Shown here one piece after another: positions 26,012 to 35,592 of a DNA stretch of 64,000 bases. This DNA is from JAYQKL01 sp049890195 (GTDB lineage: Bacteria; Pseudomonadota; Alphaproteobacteria; RS24), in contig JBMHBY010000006.1 of assembly GCA_049890195.1 (NCBI GenBank), positions 62,001-126,000 of the forward strand, read 5' to 3'. Position numbers and translations under genes: made by a program. The notes beneath the pieces are model-generated. The model saw only the letters and a list, made by a program, of their open reading frames with translations, made no database searches and was not told the DNA's origin. Each line of letters starts with the position of its first letter. The stretch's first letter is position 1.

Positions 26012-26935
26012 TTATCCAATCAGCAGATCCGCCGGCAATGCCGCAAACAACAGGAACAGGTAAAATATGGAATAGGCGAAAAGGAATTGCGCCGGTCTGG
26101 TTATTGTTTCGGGTTTCCTGACAAACAGCCAAACCGCAAGACAAATGAAAATGGCGTTCAAAAAAAGTGCGGTCAGACCGTAAAACAGGCCGGCATAGCC
26201 CAAGACATAGGGCAGCATGGCGGTGCCCGACATGACCAGCGCATAAATCATGATCTGGTTCCGGGTCACTCGCTCGCCGGCAGTGACCGGCAGCATGGGG
26301 ACCCCGACGGATTTGTACTCATCGTTTTTGAGCAGGGCCAGAGCCCAGAAATGGGGTGGGGTCCAGAAAAAAATGATGGCAAACAAAACAATGGGATAAA
26401 GGCTGATTTCACCGGTGGCGACGGCCCAACCAATCATTGGCGGAAATGCACCCGCGGCGCCGCCAATCACAATGTTCTGCGGTGTGCTGCGCTTCAACCA
26501 CATGGTGTAAATCACGGCATAAAAGAAAATCGTGAAAGCCAGCAGGGCGGCGGCCGTCCAGTTGACGAACACGCCGAGACAGAAGACCGAAATGCCGGAG
26601 AGCCAAAGACCGAACGACAGAACCGTTTCCTTGTCAATCCGCCCGGACGGCACCGGTCGCTCGGCGGTCCGGGTCATTTGTGCGTCAATATCGGCGTCAT
26701 ACCACATGTTCAGGGCGGCGGAGGCGCCGGCACCGATCGCGATGAACACCAGGCCGGCAAACGCCATCACCGGATGCAGGTCGCCGGGGGCGACCACCAT
26801 GCCGATGAGCGCCGTGAAGACGACCAGCGACATGACGCGCGGCTTCAGCAGTTCAAAATAATCTGCTGCTGAGCCGGCATCCTTTTCGGAAGCCGGCTCA
26901 TGAGCCTTGGTCTGGTTGTTGATGGTGTCTGCCAT
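26012..26935 (-). CDS. ctaB: Protoheme IX farnesyltransferase
   Basis: 307-residue polytopic UbiA-superfamily enzyme that farnesylates heme b to heme o for the oxidase. The first aspartate-rich motif is NMWYDADIDAQM (Asn76, Asp80, Asp84), and the second region includes LKNDEYKSVGVPMLP. About nine membrane helices are expected. Located between ctaD (31 nt) and the CoxF-like gene. Confidence 0.96.
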   Translation of the reverse strand: MADTINNQTKAHEPASEKDAGSAADYFELLKPRVMSLVVFTALIGMVVAPGDLHPVMAFAGLVFIAIGAGASAALNMWYDADIDAQMTRTAERPVPSGRIDKETVLSFGLWLSGISVFCLGVFVNWTAAALLAFTIFFYAVIYTMWLKRSTPQNIVIGGAAGAFPPMIGWAVATGEISLYPIVLFAIIFFWTPPHFWALALLKNDEYKSVGVPMLPVTAGERVTRNQIMIYALVMSGTAMLPYVLGYAGLFYGLTALFLNAIFICLAVWLFVRKPETITRPAQFLFAYSIFYLFLLFAALPADLLIG

Positions 26936-26966
26936 TCGGTCAAACGCCTTTCGTCAAATCGTCAGC

Positions 26967-28571
26967 CTATTTGATTTTCGGCAAATCGCTGAACTGGTGG
27001 AACGGCGGCGGTGATGTCAGCGTCCATTCCAGTGTATCCGCACCCTCGCCCCACGGATTGTTGGCGGCTTTTTCACCTTTGGCGAAAGCGTGCACAACAC
27101 CGACGAGGAAAACCAGCACACCGACAGCAGAGATGTAGCTGCCGATGGACGAGACATAGTTCCACCCGGCATAGGCATCAGGATAATCCGCATACCGGCG
27201 CGGCATGCCGGCCATGCCCAGGAAGTGCTGCGGGAAGAAGATCAGGTTCACGCCGATAAAGGTGACCCAGAAGTGCAGCTTGCCGATGAATTCGGAGTAG
27301 TTGACACCGAACATTTTGCCGAACCAATAATACCAGGCGGCGAAAATGGCGAAGACAGCGCCCAGCGACAGCACATAATGGAAATGCGCCACAACGAAGT
27401 ATGTGTCATGGTAGGACCGGTCGACACCGGCATTGGCCAGCATCACACCCGTCACGCCGCCGAGCGTAAACAGGAAAATGAAACCCAGTGCCCACAACAT
27501 CGGGGTTTTGAACTCAATCGAGCCGCCCCACATGGTCGCAATCCAGGAGAAGATTTTGATGCCTGTCGGCACGGCGATCACCATGGTTGCCGCCACAAAA
27601 TAGGCCTGCGTGTCCACTGACATACCGACGGTGTACATGTGGTGTGCCCACACAACAAAGCCGACGCCGCCAATGGCGACCATGGCATAGGCCATGCCCA
27701 GATAGCCGAAGACCGGCTTGCGGGAGAACGTCGAGACCACATGGGAAACAATACCGAAACCGGGCAGGATCAGGATGTACACCTCAGGGTGGCCGAAAAA
27801 CCAGAACAAGTGCTGGTAAAGAATCGGATCACCGCCCCCGGCCGGGTCAAAGAAGGTCGTGCCGAAGTTACGGTCCGTCAGCAGCATGGTGATGGCACCC
27901 GCCAAAACCGGCAGGGACAACAGCAGCAGGAAGGCCGTGACGAGAACCGACCAGACAAACAGCGGCATTTTATGCAGCGTCATGCCCGGTGCCCGCATGT
28001 TCAAGATGGTCGTGATGAAGTTGATGGCACCCAGAATGGACGAGATGCCGCCGACATGAAGGGCGAAAATCGCCAAATCCATGGCGGGTCCGGGCTGTCC
28101 GGATGTGGACAGCGGCGGATAAATCGTCCAGCCGCCGCCGACCCCGTTCTGTCCGGGCGGACCTTCAACGAAAATCGACATCAGCAGCAGTGCAAAAGCC
28201 ACCGGCAGCAGCCAGAAGGAAATGTTGTTCATCCGCGGGAACGCCATGTCCGGCGCACCAATCATCAGCGGCACAAACCAGTTGCCGAAGCCGCCGATCA
28301 TGGCCGGCATGACCATGAAGAAAATCATAATCAGGCCGTGGCCCGTCACCAGCACATTGTAAAGGTGGTGGTCGCCGCCCAGAACACCGTCGCCCGGTGC
28401 CTGCAGTTCCATCCGCATCACAACAGACATGGCCCCACCGATGATTCCGCCGATGATGGCGAAAATCAGGTACATGGTGCCGATATCCTTGTGGTTGGTG
28501 GAATAAACATAGCGTTTCCAGCCCGTAGGGTGGTCTTCGTGATGTCCGTCTACTGCATGTTCTGTTGCCAT
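26967..28571 (-). CDS. ctaD: Cytochrome c oxidase subunit I (aa3-type)
   Basis: 534-residue catalytic subunit. Ligands are visible for the low-spin heme (His78, His398), the high-spin heme (His396) and CuB (His261, His310, His311), with the crosslinking Tyr265. Glu263 in GHPEVYILILPGFG marks the A1 type D channel, whose entrance Asp108 is in GAPDMAFPRMNN. Twelve helices are expected. It follows ctaC by 12 nt. Confidence 0.98.
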   Translation of the reverse strand: MATEHAVDGHHEDHPTGWKRYVYSTNHKDIGTMYLIFAIIGGIIGGAMSVVMRMELQAPGDGVLGGDHHLYNVLVTGHGLIMIFFMVMPAMIGGFGNWFVPLMIGAPDMAFPRMNNISFWLLPVAFALLLMSIFVEGPPGQNGVGGGWTIYPPLSTSGQPGPAMDLAIFALHVGGISSILGAINFITTILNMRAPGMTLHKMPLFVWSVLVTAFLLLLSLPVLAGAITMLLTDRNFGTTFFDPAGGGDPILYQHLFWFFGHPEVYILILPGFGIVSHVVSTFSRKPVFGYLGMAYAMVAIGGVGFVVWAHHMYTVGMSVDTQAYFVAATMVIAVPTGIKIFSWIATMWGGSIEFKTPMLWALGFIFLFTLGGVTGVMLANAGVDRSYHDTYFVVAHFHYVLSLGAVFAIFAAWYYWFGKMFGVNYSEFIGKLHFWVTFIGVNLIFFPQHFLGMAGMPRRYADYPDAYAGWNYVSSIGSYISAVGVLVFLVGVVHAFAKGEKAANNPWGEGADTLEWTLTSPPPFHQFSDLPKIK

Positions 28572-28583
28572 CTTTACAACTCC

Positions 28584-29459
28584 TTATTGTTGTTCAATGC
28601 CTGATGCATTACGGGCATCAGCCAGGCGCACGGCGCCGTCAATCGGTTCAATTTTGGCGAATTCCACCTTGGCCTCTTCAACCCAGGCGGCGAATTCCGC
28701 TTGCTCTACAACTTTCACCATAATCGGCATGAAAGCATGGCGGATGCCGCACAATTCGGAGCATTGGCCATAAAAGGTTCCGGTTTTTTCGGCACGGAAC
28801 CAGGTTTCATTCAAGCGACCGGGTATGGCGTCCATTTTGTTGCCGAAGGCCGGCATCGCCCAGTTGTGAATCACGTCAGCTGATGTCACCACAACACGCA
28901 CAGTTGTATTGACCGGCACCACGACGGCATTGTCGGTGGTCAAAAGACGGGGTTGGCCGGACTGCAATTCGTCATCTTCAAGCATGATGGCGTCAAAGGC
29001 GAAGTCGCCGTGGTCAGGATATTCGTATCCCCAATACCACTGATAACCGGTCGCCTTGATGGTCATGTCGGCTTCCGGCAGTTCCACTTGGTCATACAGC
29101 AGTCGAAATGACGGGATGGCGATCACGACAAGAATCAGTATCGGCACAACCGTCCAGATCACCTCAATCAGGGTGTTATGGCTGGTTTTGGAAGGCTCGG
29201 GGTTGGCCTTGGCGTTGAACCGGATCATGACATACACCATCAACACCAGAACCAGCAGGGTAATGGCGGTCATCAGGTACAACAGGAAGTTGTTGAAGGA
29301 TGTAATCCGGGACATCATGTCGGTGGCCGCAGGCTGAAAGCCGAGCTGCCAGGGTTCCGGCTGTGCAGCATAAGCGACATCAGCAAATCCTGCTATCACC
29401 AGAGCCAGCATGAGGGTAAGGGGGGTTCCAAAAGTCGCAAATCGCATGTTCGAATCCAT
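28584..29459 (-). CDS. ctaC: Cytochrome c oxidase subunit II
   Basis: 291-residue subunit with a signal peptide, two membrane helices (about residues 55-80 and 97-118) and a periplasmic cupredoxin domain. The CuA ligands are His198, Cys233, Glu235, Cys237, His241 and Met244. The aromatic patch QWYWGYEYP is the electron entry. No cytochrome c domain is fused. An ATG at 29447 is an alternative start. First gene of the cta operon. Confidence 0.97.
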   Translation of the reverse strand: MDSNMRFATFGTPLTLMLALVIAGFADVAYAAQPEPWQLGFQPAATDMMSRITSFNNFLLYLMTAITLLVLVLMVYVMIRFNAKANPEPSKTSHNTLIEVIWTVVPILILVVIAIPSFRLLYDQVELPEADMTIKATGYQWYWGYEYPDHGDFAFDAIMLEDDELQSGQPRLLTTDNAVVVPVNTTVRVVVTSADVIHNWAMPAFGNKMDAIPGRLNETWFRAEKTGTFYGQCSELCGIRHAFMPIMVKVVEQAEFAAWVEEAKVEFAKIEPIDGAVRLADARNASGIEQQ

Positions 29460-29511
29460 TTGTTTATTTGGTCGTCACTCCGGCGCATTGAACGCCATGA
29501 ATTTGACGCCG

Positions 29512-29517
29512 ATTATA
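29512..29517 (-). promoter_or_regulatory. Possible -10 box for the cta operon
   Basis: A perfect TATAAT on the minus strand, about 55 nt upstream of the ctaC ATG. The matching -35 region is poor. The whole gap between ctaC and tldD (29460-29745) holds divergent upstream regions, including a long A/T-rich tract at 29625-29650. I see no small gene in it. Confidence 0.35.
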
Positions 29518-29745
29518 CTCATTTTTATCGGAAAACCCATAGGCATTGCCACGATGCGACCAAATGACCAAGATTCCGGAAAAGGAAAAATCAACACCTC
29601 CGCAGAACATATCAAAGCGTTGATTAAAAACAATTTTTTTTATTTTTTAACCCTTTCGGGACACCCAAGTGACAACGATATGGCCTTTCCGCTTGCCCAA
29701 AGCCGCCAAAGCGCACATATTCTGCGTAACGAAAGTGAGGAAAAT

Positions 29746-31194
29746 GTGAGTGAACACGGCAATTCGATAAACCCCAGAGACCTTTTTTTCGGTTCTGAGT
29801 CGGCCTCTGAACTGGACGAGTCGCAAGCCATTAGTCTGACCGAAGCCGCTTTGGGCAATGCTGACGACGGCGAACTATATCTTGAATATGCCCTGTCCGA
29901 GAGCTTCTCATTTGACGACAACCGCCTGAAGGCGGCCAGTTACGATACGGCACAGGGGTTCGGGCTGCGCGCCATTGCCGATGAAACCACCGGATTTTCC
30001 CACTCGACGGACATTTCCCCAGAAGCCGTAAAACGCGCCGCTGCTGCATTGTCACCCGTGCTTTCGGGTCATTCCGGGCAATGGGGCGACATGCCAAAAG
30101 CCGGCGGATCTGCACTTTACAGGGGGGACAACCCCCTCAACGGCACTGAGTTCATCGACAAAACCAAGCTACTTGAGGACATCAACGCCTATGCCCGCGC
30201 CAAGGACAACCGGGTGCGGCAGGTCTCAATCGGCTTGTCGGGTGAATGGCAGGTCGTCTGCATCATACGCCCGGGCATGCCCCCCCTTTATGACATCAGA
30301 CCTTTGGTGCGGCTCGATGTATCCATCGTAGCCGGTGAAGGCGAACGGCAGGAGTCCGGGCATTGCGGACGTGGCGGTCGCGCCGGTTATGCCCAATGGC
30401 TCGATCCGCAAAACTGGCAGGGACAGGTTGACGAAGCCCTGCGCTCGGCTTTGGTCAACCTCGAGTCCGTACCCGCGCCGGCCGGTGAAATGGATGTCGT
30501 GCTTGGCCCCGGCTGGCCGGGAATCCTGCTGCACGAGGCTGTCGGTCATGGGCTTGAAGGCGACTTCAACCGCAAGAAAACCTCGACTTTCTCTGGCCGT
30601 ATTGGTGAGCGTGTAGCGTCACCGGGCGTCACCGTCATTGATGACGGCACCATACCCGACCGCCGCGGTTCCCTGACCATTGATGATGAAGGCACACCCA
30701 GCGAGAAAACCGTGCTGATTGAGGACGGCATTTTGAAAGGATACATGCAGGACCGCATGAATGCCCGTTTGATGGGCATGGCACCGACCGGCAACGGCCG
30801 GCGTGAGAGTTTCGCCTGCCAGCCCATGCCCCGCATGACCAACACTTATATGCTGGGCGGCGATCATGACCCGCAGGACATTTTGGGATCGGTGAAAAAC
30901 GGCATCTACGCCACAGCCTTTGGCGGGGGTCAGGTGGACATCACATCCGGAAAATTCGTCTTCTCCTGCACGGAAGCCTATGAAATCAAGGACGGTAAAC
31001 TCGGTGCCCCTTTGAAAGGGGCAACCCTGATAGGCACCGGCCCGGAGTCGATGCAGCGCATTTCCATGATCGGCAACGACATGCAGCTGGATGAGGGCAT
31101 CGGCACCTGCGGCAAAGCCGGACAAGGTGTGCCTGTCGGGGTCGGACAACCGACGTTACGGCTGGACGGCTTGACGGTCGGGGGAACTGGATAG
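29746..31194 (+). CDS. tldD: TldD metalloprotease subunit
   Basis: 482-residue catalytic half of the TldD/TldE protease, which degrades or matures modified or unfolded peptides. The zinc motif HEAVGH (His263, Glu264, His268) is present with the downstream EGDFNRKKTS stretch. I chose the GTG at 29746 because GAGG lies 5-6 nt upstream and the length then matches the family. The open frame continues 112 codons upstream, across the ctaC start. The partner PmbA/TldE is encoded 4.4 kb downstream, also on the plus strand. Confidence 0.92.
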   Translation: MSEHGNSINPRDLFFGSESASELDESQAISLTEAALGNADDGELYLEYALSESFSFDDNRLKAASYDTAQGFGLRAIADETTGFSHSTDISPEAVKRAAAALSPVLSGHSGQWGDMPKAGGSALYRGDNPLNGTEFIDKTKLLEDINAYARAKDNRVRQVSIGLSGEWQVVCIIRPGMPPLYDIRPLVRLDVSIVAGEGERQESGHCGRGGRAGYAQWLDPQNWQGQVDEALRSALVNLESVPAPAGEMDVVLGPGWPGILLHEAVGHGLEGDFNRKKTSTFSGRIGERVASPGVTVIDDGTIPDRRGSLTIDDEGTPSEKTVLIEDGILKGYMQDRMNARLMGMAPTGNGRRESFACQPMPRMTNTYMLGGDHDPQDILGSVKNGIYATAFGGGQVDITSGKFVFSCTEAYEIKDGKLGAPLKGATLIGTGPESMQRISMIGNDMQLDEGIGTCGKAGQGVPVGVGQPTLRLDGLTVGGTG

Positions 31195-31205
31195 CCCTCC
31201 CCGGT

Positions 31206-32234
31206 TCAGGCGTTTTTACTGAAGCCTCCCGACAATGAACCAACCAGGGCCTGCGTCCGCGCCGGCTTGCCGTCCGGGTCGTCATCCGAGCCGCTCGAAC
31301 TTGACCTGATAATTTCCAAAAAGCCGTTGACCAGCTCCATTTTCGGGCCAAAGCCATGGCCCATCAAATGATGATGTATCGCCGGCAGTCTGTAACACGG
31401 CACATACATCAAAAGATGATGTTCAATATGATAATTGACCCAATACGGGGCGATGAAAACCCGCTCGAGCAGGTTAACCCGCGTGGTGCGTGTGTTGCGC
31501 AGCGGGTCGTCTTTATCAGGGACAAAAGCGTGCTCTGCAATATTCCGCAGGCGTAAAACAGCCATATAGCTTGTCATCAGAGGCAGCACCCAAAAAAGGG
31601 GATAATAGCTCCAATGAAACAAGGCGGCACACACCAAAAAGAGCGCAGCATTGACGCAAAAATAAGGGCCGAGCGTGTTTATAGCCTGCAGCAGACGCCG
31701 CTTTGGCGGATCTTCAGCAGACCCGAACCCCATCTTCAGTTGCATCAAACGCTGACGATAAGCTGTTTGCCCGGTCAGGTCGCGGAATATTTTGCGGCGG
31801 AAACTTGCCGGTGAGACCGGAAACTGCTCTGACAGAACTGTGTCAGGGTCTTGATCCTGCTGGGTGAAGGCATGGTGCTTGAGATGATAATGGCGGTACT
31901 CGCATGTATTTGCCAAAATCGGCCACGCGCAGAAAACATCACTGACCCAATCATTGAAAACCCTTGTTTTGAACAATGCGTTATGGGCGGCATCATGCAT
32001 CAAAACACCCAAGCCCAACTGCCTTGCCCCGATCAGCAGGACAGCCAAAACAAAAGTCAGCGGATTGGGGATTACATGAAACAAAGCCATTGCACCGAAA
32101 ATCACGGCCCAGCAATGAACAATCAGCAACCCGCCCATGACATCGGATTTCCTGGATAGTTTTTTAACTTTCACCTTGTCCAGAATGCGGGTCTGGTGAG
32201 CAGTTCCCTGTAAAGTTTTTTTTCGTTGTTTCAA
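31206..32234 (-). CDS. Membrane fatty acid desaturase family protein
   Basis: 342-residue di-iron membrane desaturase or hydroxylase. The three histidine boxes are HDAAH (80-84), HYHLKHH (115-121) and HIEHH (269-273), with hydrophobic pairs between them. It probably modifies membrane lipid acyl chains or carotenoids, and the substrate cannot be told from sequence. It starts with TTG at 32234, supported by GGGGAG 5 nt upstream. It is downstream of gshA by 55 nt and may share a transcript with rsmE-gshA. The end faces tldD, 11 nt away. Confidence 0.88.
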   Translation of the reverse strand: MKQRKKTLQGTAHQTRILDKVKVKKLSRKSDVMGGLLIVHCWAVIFGAMALFHVIPNPLTFVLAVLLIGARQLGLGVLMHDAAHNALFKTRVFNDWVSDVFCAWPILANTCEYRHYHLKHHAFTQQDQDPDTVLSEQFPVSPASFRRKIFRDLTGQTAYRQRLMQLKMGFGSAEDPPKRRLLQAINTLGPYFCVNAALFLVCAALFHWSYYPLFWVLPLMTSYMAVLRLRNIAEHAFVPDKDDPLRNTRTTRVNLLERVFIAPYWVNYHIEHHLLMYVPCYRLPAIHHHLMGHGFGPKMELVNGFLEIIRSSSSGSDDDPDGKPARTQALVGSLSGGFSKNA

Positions 32235-32239
32235 ACCAA

Positions 32240-32279
32240 CTCCCCTTGGCTAAAAGTATCAAATACAGGGGAAAGGGGC
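32240..32279 (-). promoter_or_regulatory. Inverted repeats that can cover the desaturase ribosome-binding site
   Basis: In the 55-nt gshA-desaturase gap the minus strand holds CCCCTT and TCCCCT (32267-32278), each complementary to the AAGGGGA ribosome-binding site (32241-32247). Pairing would hide the site in a small hairpin. Temperature or growth control is conceivable but is inference only. Confidence 0.35.
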
Positions 32280-32289
32280 AATACAAAGC

Positions 32290-33651
32290 CTAAAAGGCCA
32301 GCTCATCGAAGATCGGACGGACATCGCCGCCCCACTCATTTTCGTATTTTTTAATCAGTGTTTCTGCCGGCGTTTTGCCGCTGGCCAGCACTTCCTTCAA
32401 GGGGCGCAGGAAAATCGTTTCATCACCGCCGGCACCGTCCGACTTGTTGCGCGCCCGCAATCCGGCTTCCGCCAAACCCAGCACCTCCTCGGCCAGATCG
32501 CGCAAGGTGCCGCCCCGAAACGGGGTGGCCAGTCCTGTTACCGGTGCGGCGGCGCGCAAAGCCTGGCGTTCCACCTCCGTCCAATCTGATATCATCTGCG
32601 AGACTTTTTTCTGCGTCCCGGCATCATATAAGAGCCCGACCCATAGGGCCGGCAGCGCACAAATGCGGTTCCACGGTCCGCTGTCGGCGCCACGCATTTC
32701 AATGAACCGCTTGACCCGCGCCTCTGGGAAGAGGGTCGTCAAGTGATCCTCCCAGTCCTTTTGCGTCGGCAGTTCACCCGGCAGGGCCGGCAGTTCCCCT
32801 TTCAGGAAATCCCGGAAGCTCATCCCCAAGGCATTGATGAAACTGCCGTCGCGGACAATGAAATACATCGGCACGTCAAGGGCGTATTCAACATACTGCT
32901 CAAAGCCAAACCCATCATGAAAGGCCAATGGCAGCATCCCAGTCCGCTTGGGGTCAAGTGTCAGCCAGGTCACAGAGCGTTCAGACAGATTGCCGGTCAC
33001 GGCATTTTCCTTGAACGGCGAATTGGCGAACAGGGCGGTGGCAAGCGGCTGCAGGGCCAGTCCGATACGCAGCTTTTCAACCATGTCCGCCTCAGACCCG
33101 AAGTCAAGATTGACCTGAACCGTCGAGGACAAGAACATCATATCAAGCCCCCGTTGGCCCTGTTTGGGCATATAGTCCCGCATCAGCCGATAGCGTCCTT
33201 TCGGCATGCGCGGCGCTTCGTCCAGCCCCCAAAGCGGGGAAAATCCGACCCCGAGATAACCCTGGCCGAGTTTCTCGGCGACGGACTGCACTTCCTTGAG
33301 ATGCCGGTTCACCTCTGCACAGGTCTGGTGAATTGTCTCCAACGGCGCACCGGAAAGCTCCAACTGGCCGCCCGGCTCCAATGTCACCGACCCGCCGCCT
33401 TGTTCCGGCGGACGCGTCAGCGCAATGACTTTGTCCCCTTCACGGACCGGCTGCCAGCCAAAGGCCTGCAGCCCTTCCAGCATGGCGCGAATGCCATGAT
33501 CGCCTTCATATTCCAAAGGCGCGAGCGTATCCTTATGGAACCCGAACTTCTCATGCTCCGTTCCAATACGCCAGTCTGAAGCGGGTTTGCACCCCTTCAT
33601 CATCCACTCTACAAGCTGGGATTTGTGTTCTATCGGCGAATGGTCTGCCAT
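32290..33651 (-). CDS. gshA: Glutamate-cysteine ligase, plant/proteobacterial type
   Basis: 453-residue GCS2-family enzyme for the first step of glutathione synthesis. Recognisable blocks are DWRIGTEHEKFGF, LEPGGQLELSGAP, FLSSTVQVNLDF and EMRGADSGPWNRICALPA. The type differs from E. coli GshA and is usual in alphaproteobacteria and plants. The ATG at 33651 has AAGGAG 6 nt upstream. It follows rsmE by 92 nt, a gap holding a short palindrome TTCCGGTCCGGAA but no gene. Confidence 0.95.
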   Translation of the reverse strand: MADHSPIEHKSQLVEWMMKGCKPASDWRIGTEHEKFGFHKDTLAPLEYEGDHGIRAMLEGLQAFGWQPVREGDKVIALTRPPEQGGGSVTLEPGGQLELSGAPLETIHQTCAEVNRHLKEVQSVAEKLGQGYLGVGFSPLWGLDEAPRMPKGRYRLMRDYMPKQGQRGLDMMFLSSTVQVNLDFGSEADMVEKLRIGLALQPLATALFANSPFKENAVTGNLSERSVTWLTLDPKRTGMLPLAFHDGFGFEQYVEYALDVPMYFIVRDGSFINALGMSFRDFLKGELPALPGELPTQKDWEDHLTTLFPEARVKRFIEMRGADSGPWNRICALPALWVGLLYDAGTQKKVSQMISDWTEVERQALRAAAPVTGLATPFRGGTLRDLAEEVLGLAEAGLRARNKSDGAGGDETIFLRPLKEVLASGKTPAETLIKKYENEWGGDVRPIFDELAF

Positions 33652-33743
33652 TGATGCTCCTTGAAACAGCCGACCGCTGTTTGAACTAGAAGTAGGATTG
33701 TTCCGGTCCGGAAGCAAGCTTTATGATGTTGCCGGCCCCGCAG

Positions 33744-34526
33744 TCACCAATCGCCAAGGCAGGACTGACACAAAGCCAACGCCGCCACACCCGCCGTGTC
33801 GGCCGGCAGGATCCGCGGGCCGAGACTGATGGGCTGCGCGAGCGGATGCGCTGCAAGCTGGTCTCGCTCGGCATCTGAAAAGCCGCCTTCAGGCCCGATG
33901 AATACGGCAACAGGCTGACCCCGCAACCCCTTCAATGCCGACAAGGCATCCCCGACGGGCGCTTTTTCATCACAAAAGATGATCCTGCGCCCTGGGGCAT
34001 AATTTTCCCAGTCCTGCATCAAGGTGTCCAGACTCACCAAATCGCGCACCTCCGGCACCTGCACCAACCCACATTGCTCTGCGGCTTCAACAGCATTTGC
34101 CGCCAAACGCTCAAGCTTGAACTGTCCGCCCTGGGTGAAGCGGGTGCGCATCGGCAACAAAACACCGGCCCCCATTTCCGTGGCCTTTTGCGCCAGATAA
34201 TCCATTCTGGCCCGCTTGAGCGGGGCGAACACCAGCCAAATGTCCGGCAAATCCGCATGCGGCCGGGTTGACGCCTCAAGCTCCAAAACCGTCAGTTTTT
34301 TGGTCATCTCCCGAATGGCGGCTTGCCACTCCCCATGGCGGCCGTTGAACACCAGCAGGCGGGTGTCCACCCGACATCGCATGACATTGCGCAGATAATG
34401 GTGCTGGTCGCCATCAAGTGTCACCCGAAGACCCTGCGCGAGATCCGGCACCTTGACCGGATCAAGGTAAATCCTGATTTTTCCGGTGCCGCAATGATCC
34501 GGCGCGTCCGGATTGCTAGTCTGCAT
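33744..34526 (-). CDS. rsmE: 16S rRNA (uracil-1498-N3) methyltransferase RsmE
   Basis: 260-residue SPOUT methyltransferase modifying U1498 of 16S rRNA. The knot region is visible as FIGPEGGFSDAERD and LGPRILPADTA, with the conserved KRARMDYLAQKATEMGA earlier. The ATG at 34526 has GGAGGA upstream. It is divergent from ubiA across 114 bp, and downstream it leads to gshA and the desaturase. Confidence 0.95.
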   Translation of the reverse strand: MQTSNPDAPDHCGTGKIRIYLDPVKVPDLAQGLRVTLDGDQHHYLRNVMRCRVDTRLLVFNGRHGEWQAAIREMTKKLTVLELEASTRPHADLPDIWLVFAPLKRARMDYLAQKATEMGAGVLLPMRTRFTQGGQFKLERLAANAVEAAEQCGLVQVPEVRDLVSLDTLMQDWENYAPGRRIIFCDEKAPVGDALSALKGLRGQPVAVFIGPEGGFSDAERDQLAAHPLAQPISLGPRILPADTAGVAALALCQSCLGDW

Positions 34527-34640
34527 GATGTCCTCCAGCAGAACCTTCACCACCTGACATGGTGAAGGAATGTCGCCTTGCGGCACTGTACAGGAATCTG
34601 GCACAGTGTCGTCATTAAATTTGCTTTTCGACTGGACAGA

Positions 34641-35549
34641 ATGCAAGACATCGCCACCACTGACTCCGAAACAAACAGCTGGGTGAACCATCTGCCCCCT
34701 CCCGCACGGCCTTATGCCCGCATGATGCGGCTGGACCGTCCCATCGGGTCCTGGCTGCTGTTTCTCCCGTGCCTGTGGAGCCTGTCCCTGGCCGCCAGCC
34801 AGAGAGGCAACATCCCGCCGATTGACCTGATTTTACTGTTTGGCCTGGGCGCGGTCATCATGCGCGGGGCGGGGTGTGTCTACAACGACATTGTCGACCG
34901 CGATCTTGACAGAAAAGTCAAACGGACGCGCAACCGGCCCTTGGCGGCCGGCACTGTGAGCCTTGGCGGGGCTTGGGCGTTCCTGTTCATTTTATGTGGT
35001 TGCGGGTTATTAATTCTGCTGCAACTGGACATTGCCGCCATCGCACTGGGGCTGATGTCGGTCGGGTTGGTTGCGCTGTACCCGTTCATGAAGCGCATCA
35101 CCTGGTGGCCGCAGCTTTTTTTGGGCCTGACATTCAATTGGGGGGCCCTGATGGGCTATGCCGCCTATGCCGGCAGCCTGAATGCCGAAAGCATCGCCCT
35201 CTATGTGGCCGGCGTGTTCTGGACTTTGGGCTATGACACAATCTATGCCCATCAGGATCGCGAGGACGATGCTCTGGCCGGCATCAAATCCTCGGCTTTG
35301 CGGCTTGGGCGCCATACCCGCACGGCAGTCAGCCTGTTTTACGCCATCACCGGCCTTGTCCTCATCTCCTCAGCGCTTCTGGCCGGGCTGAACTGGCCCG
35401 CCTATCTGCTGATTTTGCCCGGTCTGGCCCATTTGTTTTGGCAAATCCGCAACCTCGATATTGATAATCCTGACCAATGCCTCTATCTCTTTAAATCAAA
35501 CCGGGGGTTTGGCCTCATCATTGCCCTGGCTTTTCTGGCCGGACAGTAA
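34641..35549 (+). CDS. ubiA: 4-hydroxybenzoate polyprenyltransferase
   Basis: 302-residue polytopic enzyme that attaches the polyprenyl tail to 4-hydroxybenzoate in ubiquinone synthesis. The first Asp-rich motif is YNDIVDRDLDRKV (82-90) and the second is YAHQDREDDALAGIKS. The ATG at 34641 is near GGA. An earlier start at 34578 gives an unusual extension. It stands before pmbA. Its product serves the respiratory chain that includes the oxidase encoded nearby. Confidence 0.94.
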   Translation: MQDIATTDSETNSWVNHLPPPARPYARMMRLDRPIGSWLLFLPCLWSLSLAASQRGNIPPIDLILLFGLGAVIMRGAGCVYNDIVDRDLDRKVKRTRNRPLAAGTVSLGGAWAFLFILCGCGLLILLQLDIAAIALGLMSVGLVALYPFMKRITWWPQLFLGLTFNWGALMGYAAYAGSLNAESIALYVAGVFWTLGYDTIYAHQDREDDALAGIKSSALRLGRHTRTAVSLFYAITGLVLISSALLAGLNWPAYLLILPGLAHLFWQIRNLDIDNPDQCLYLFKSNRGFGLIIALAFLAGQ

Positions 35550-35592
35550 TCCGTCAACCCGGCAACAATACTGACATAATGAAAGACGCCCC

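Noticed and set aside
29410..29745. 112-codon N-terminal extension of TldD
   Set aside because: It overlaps the divergent ctaC start, has no TldD similarity, and a better start with GAGG lies at 29746.
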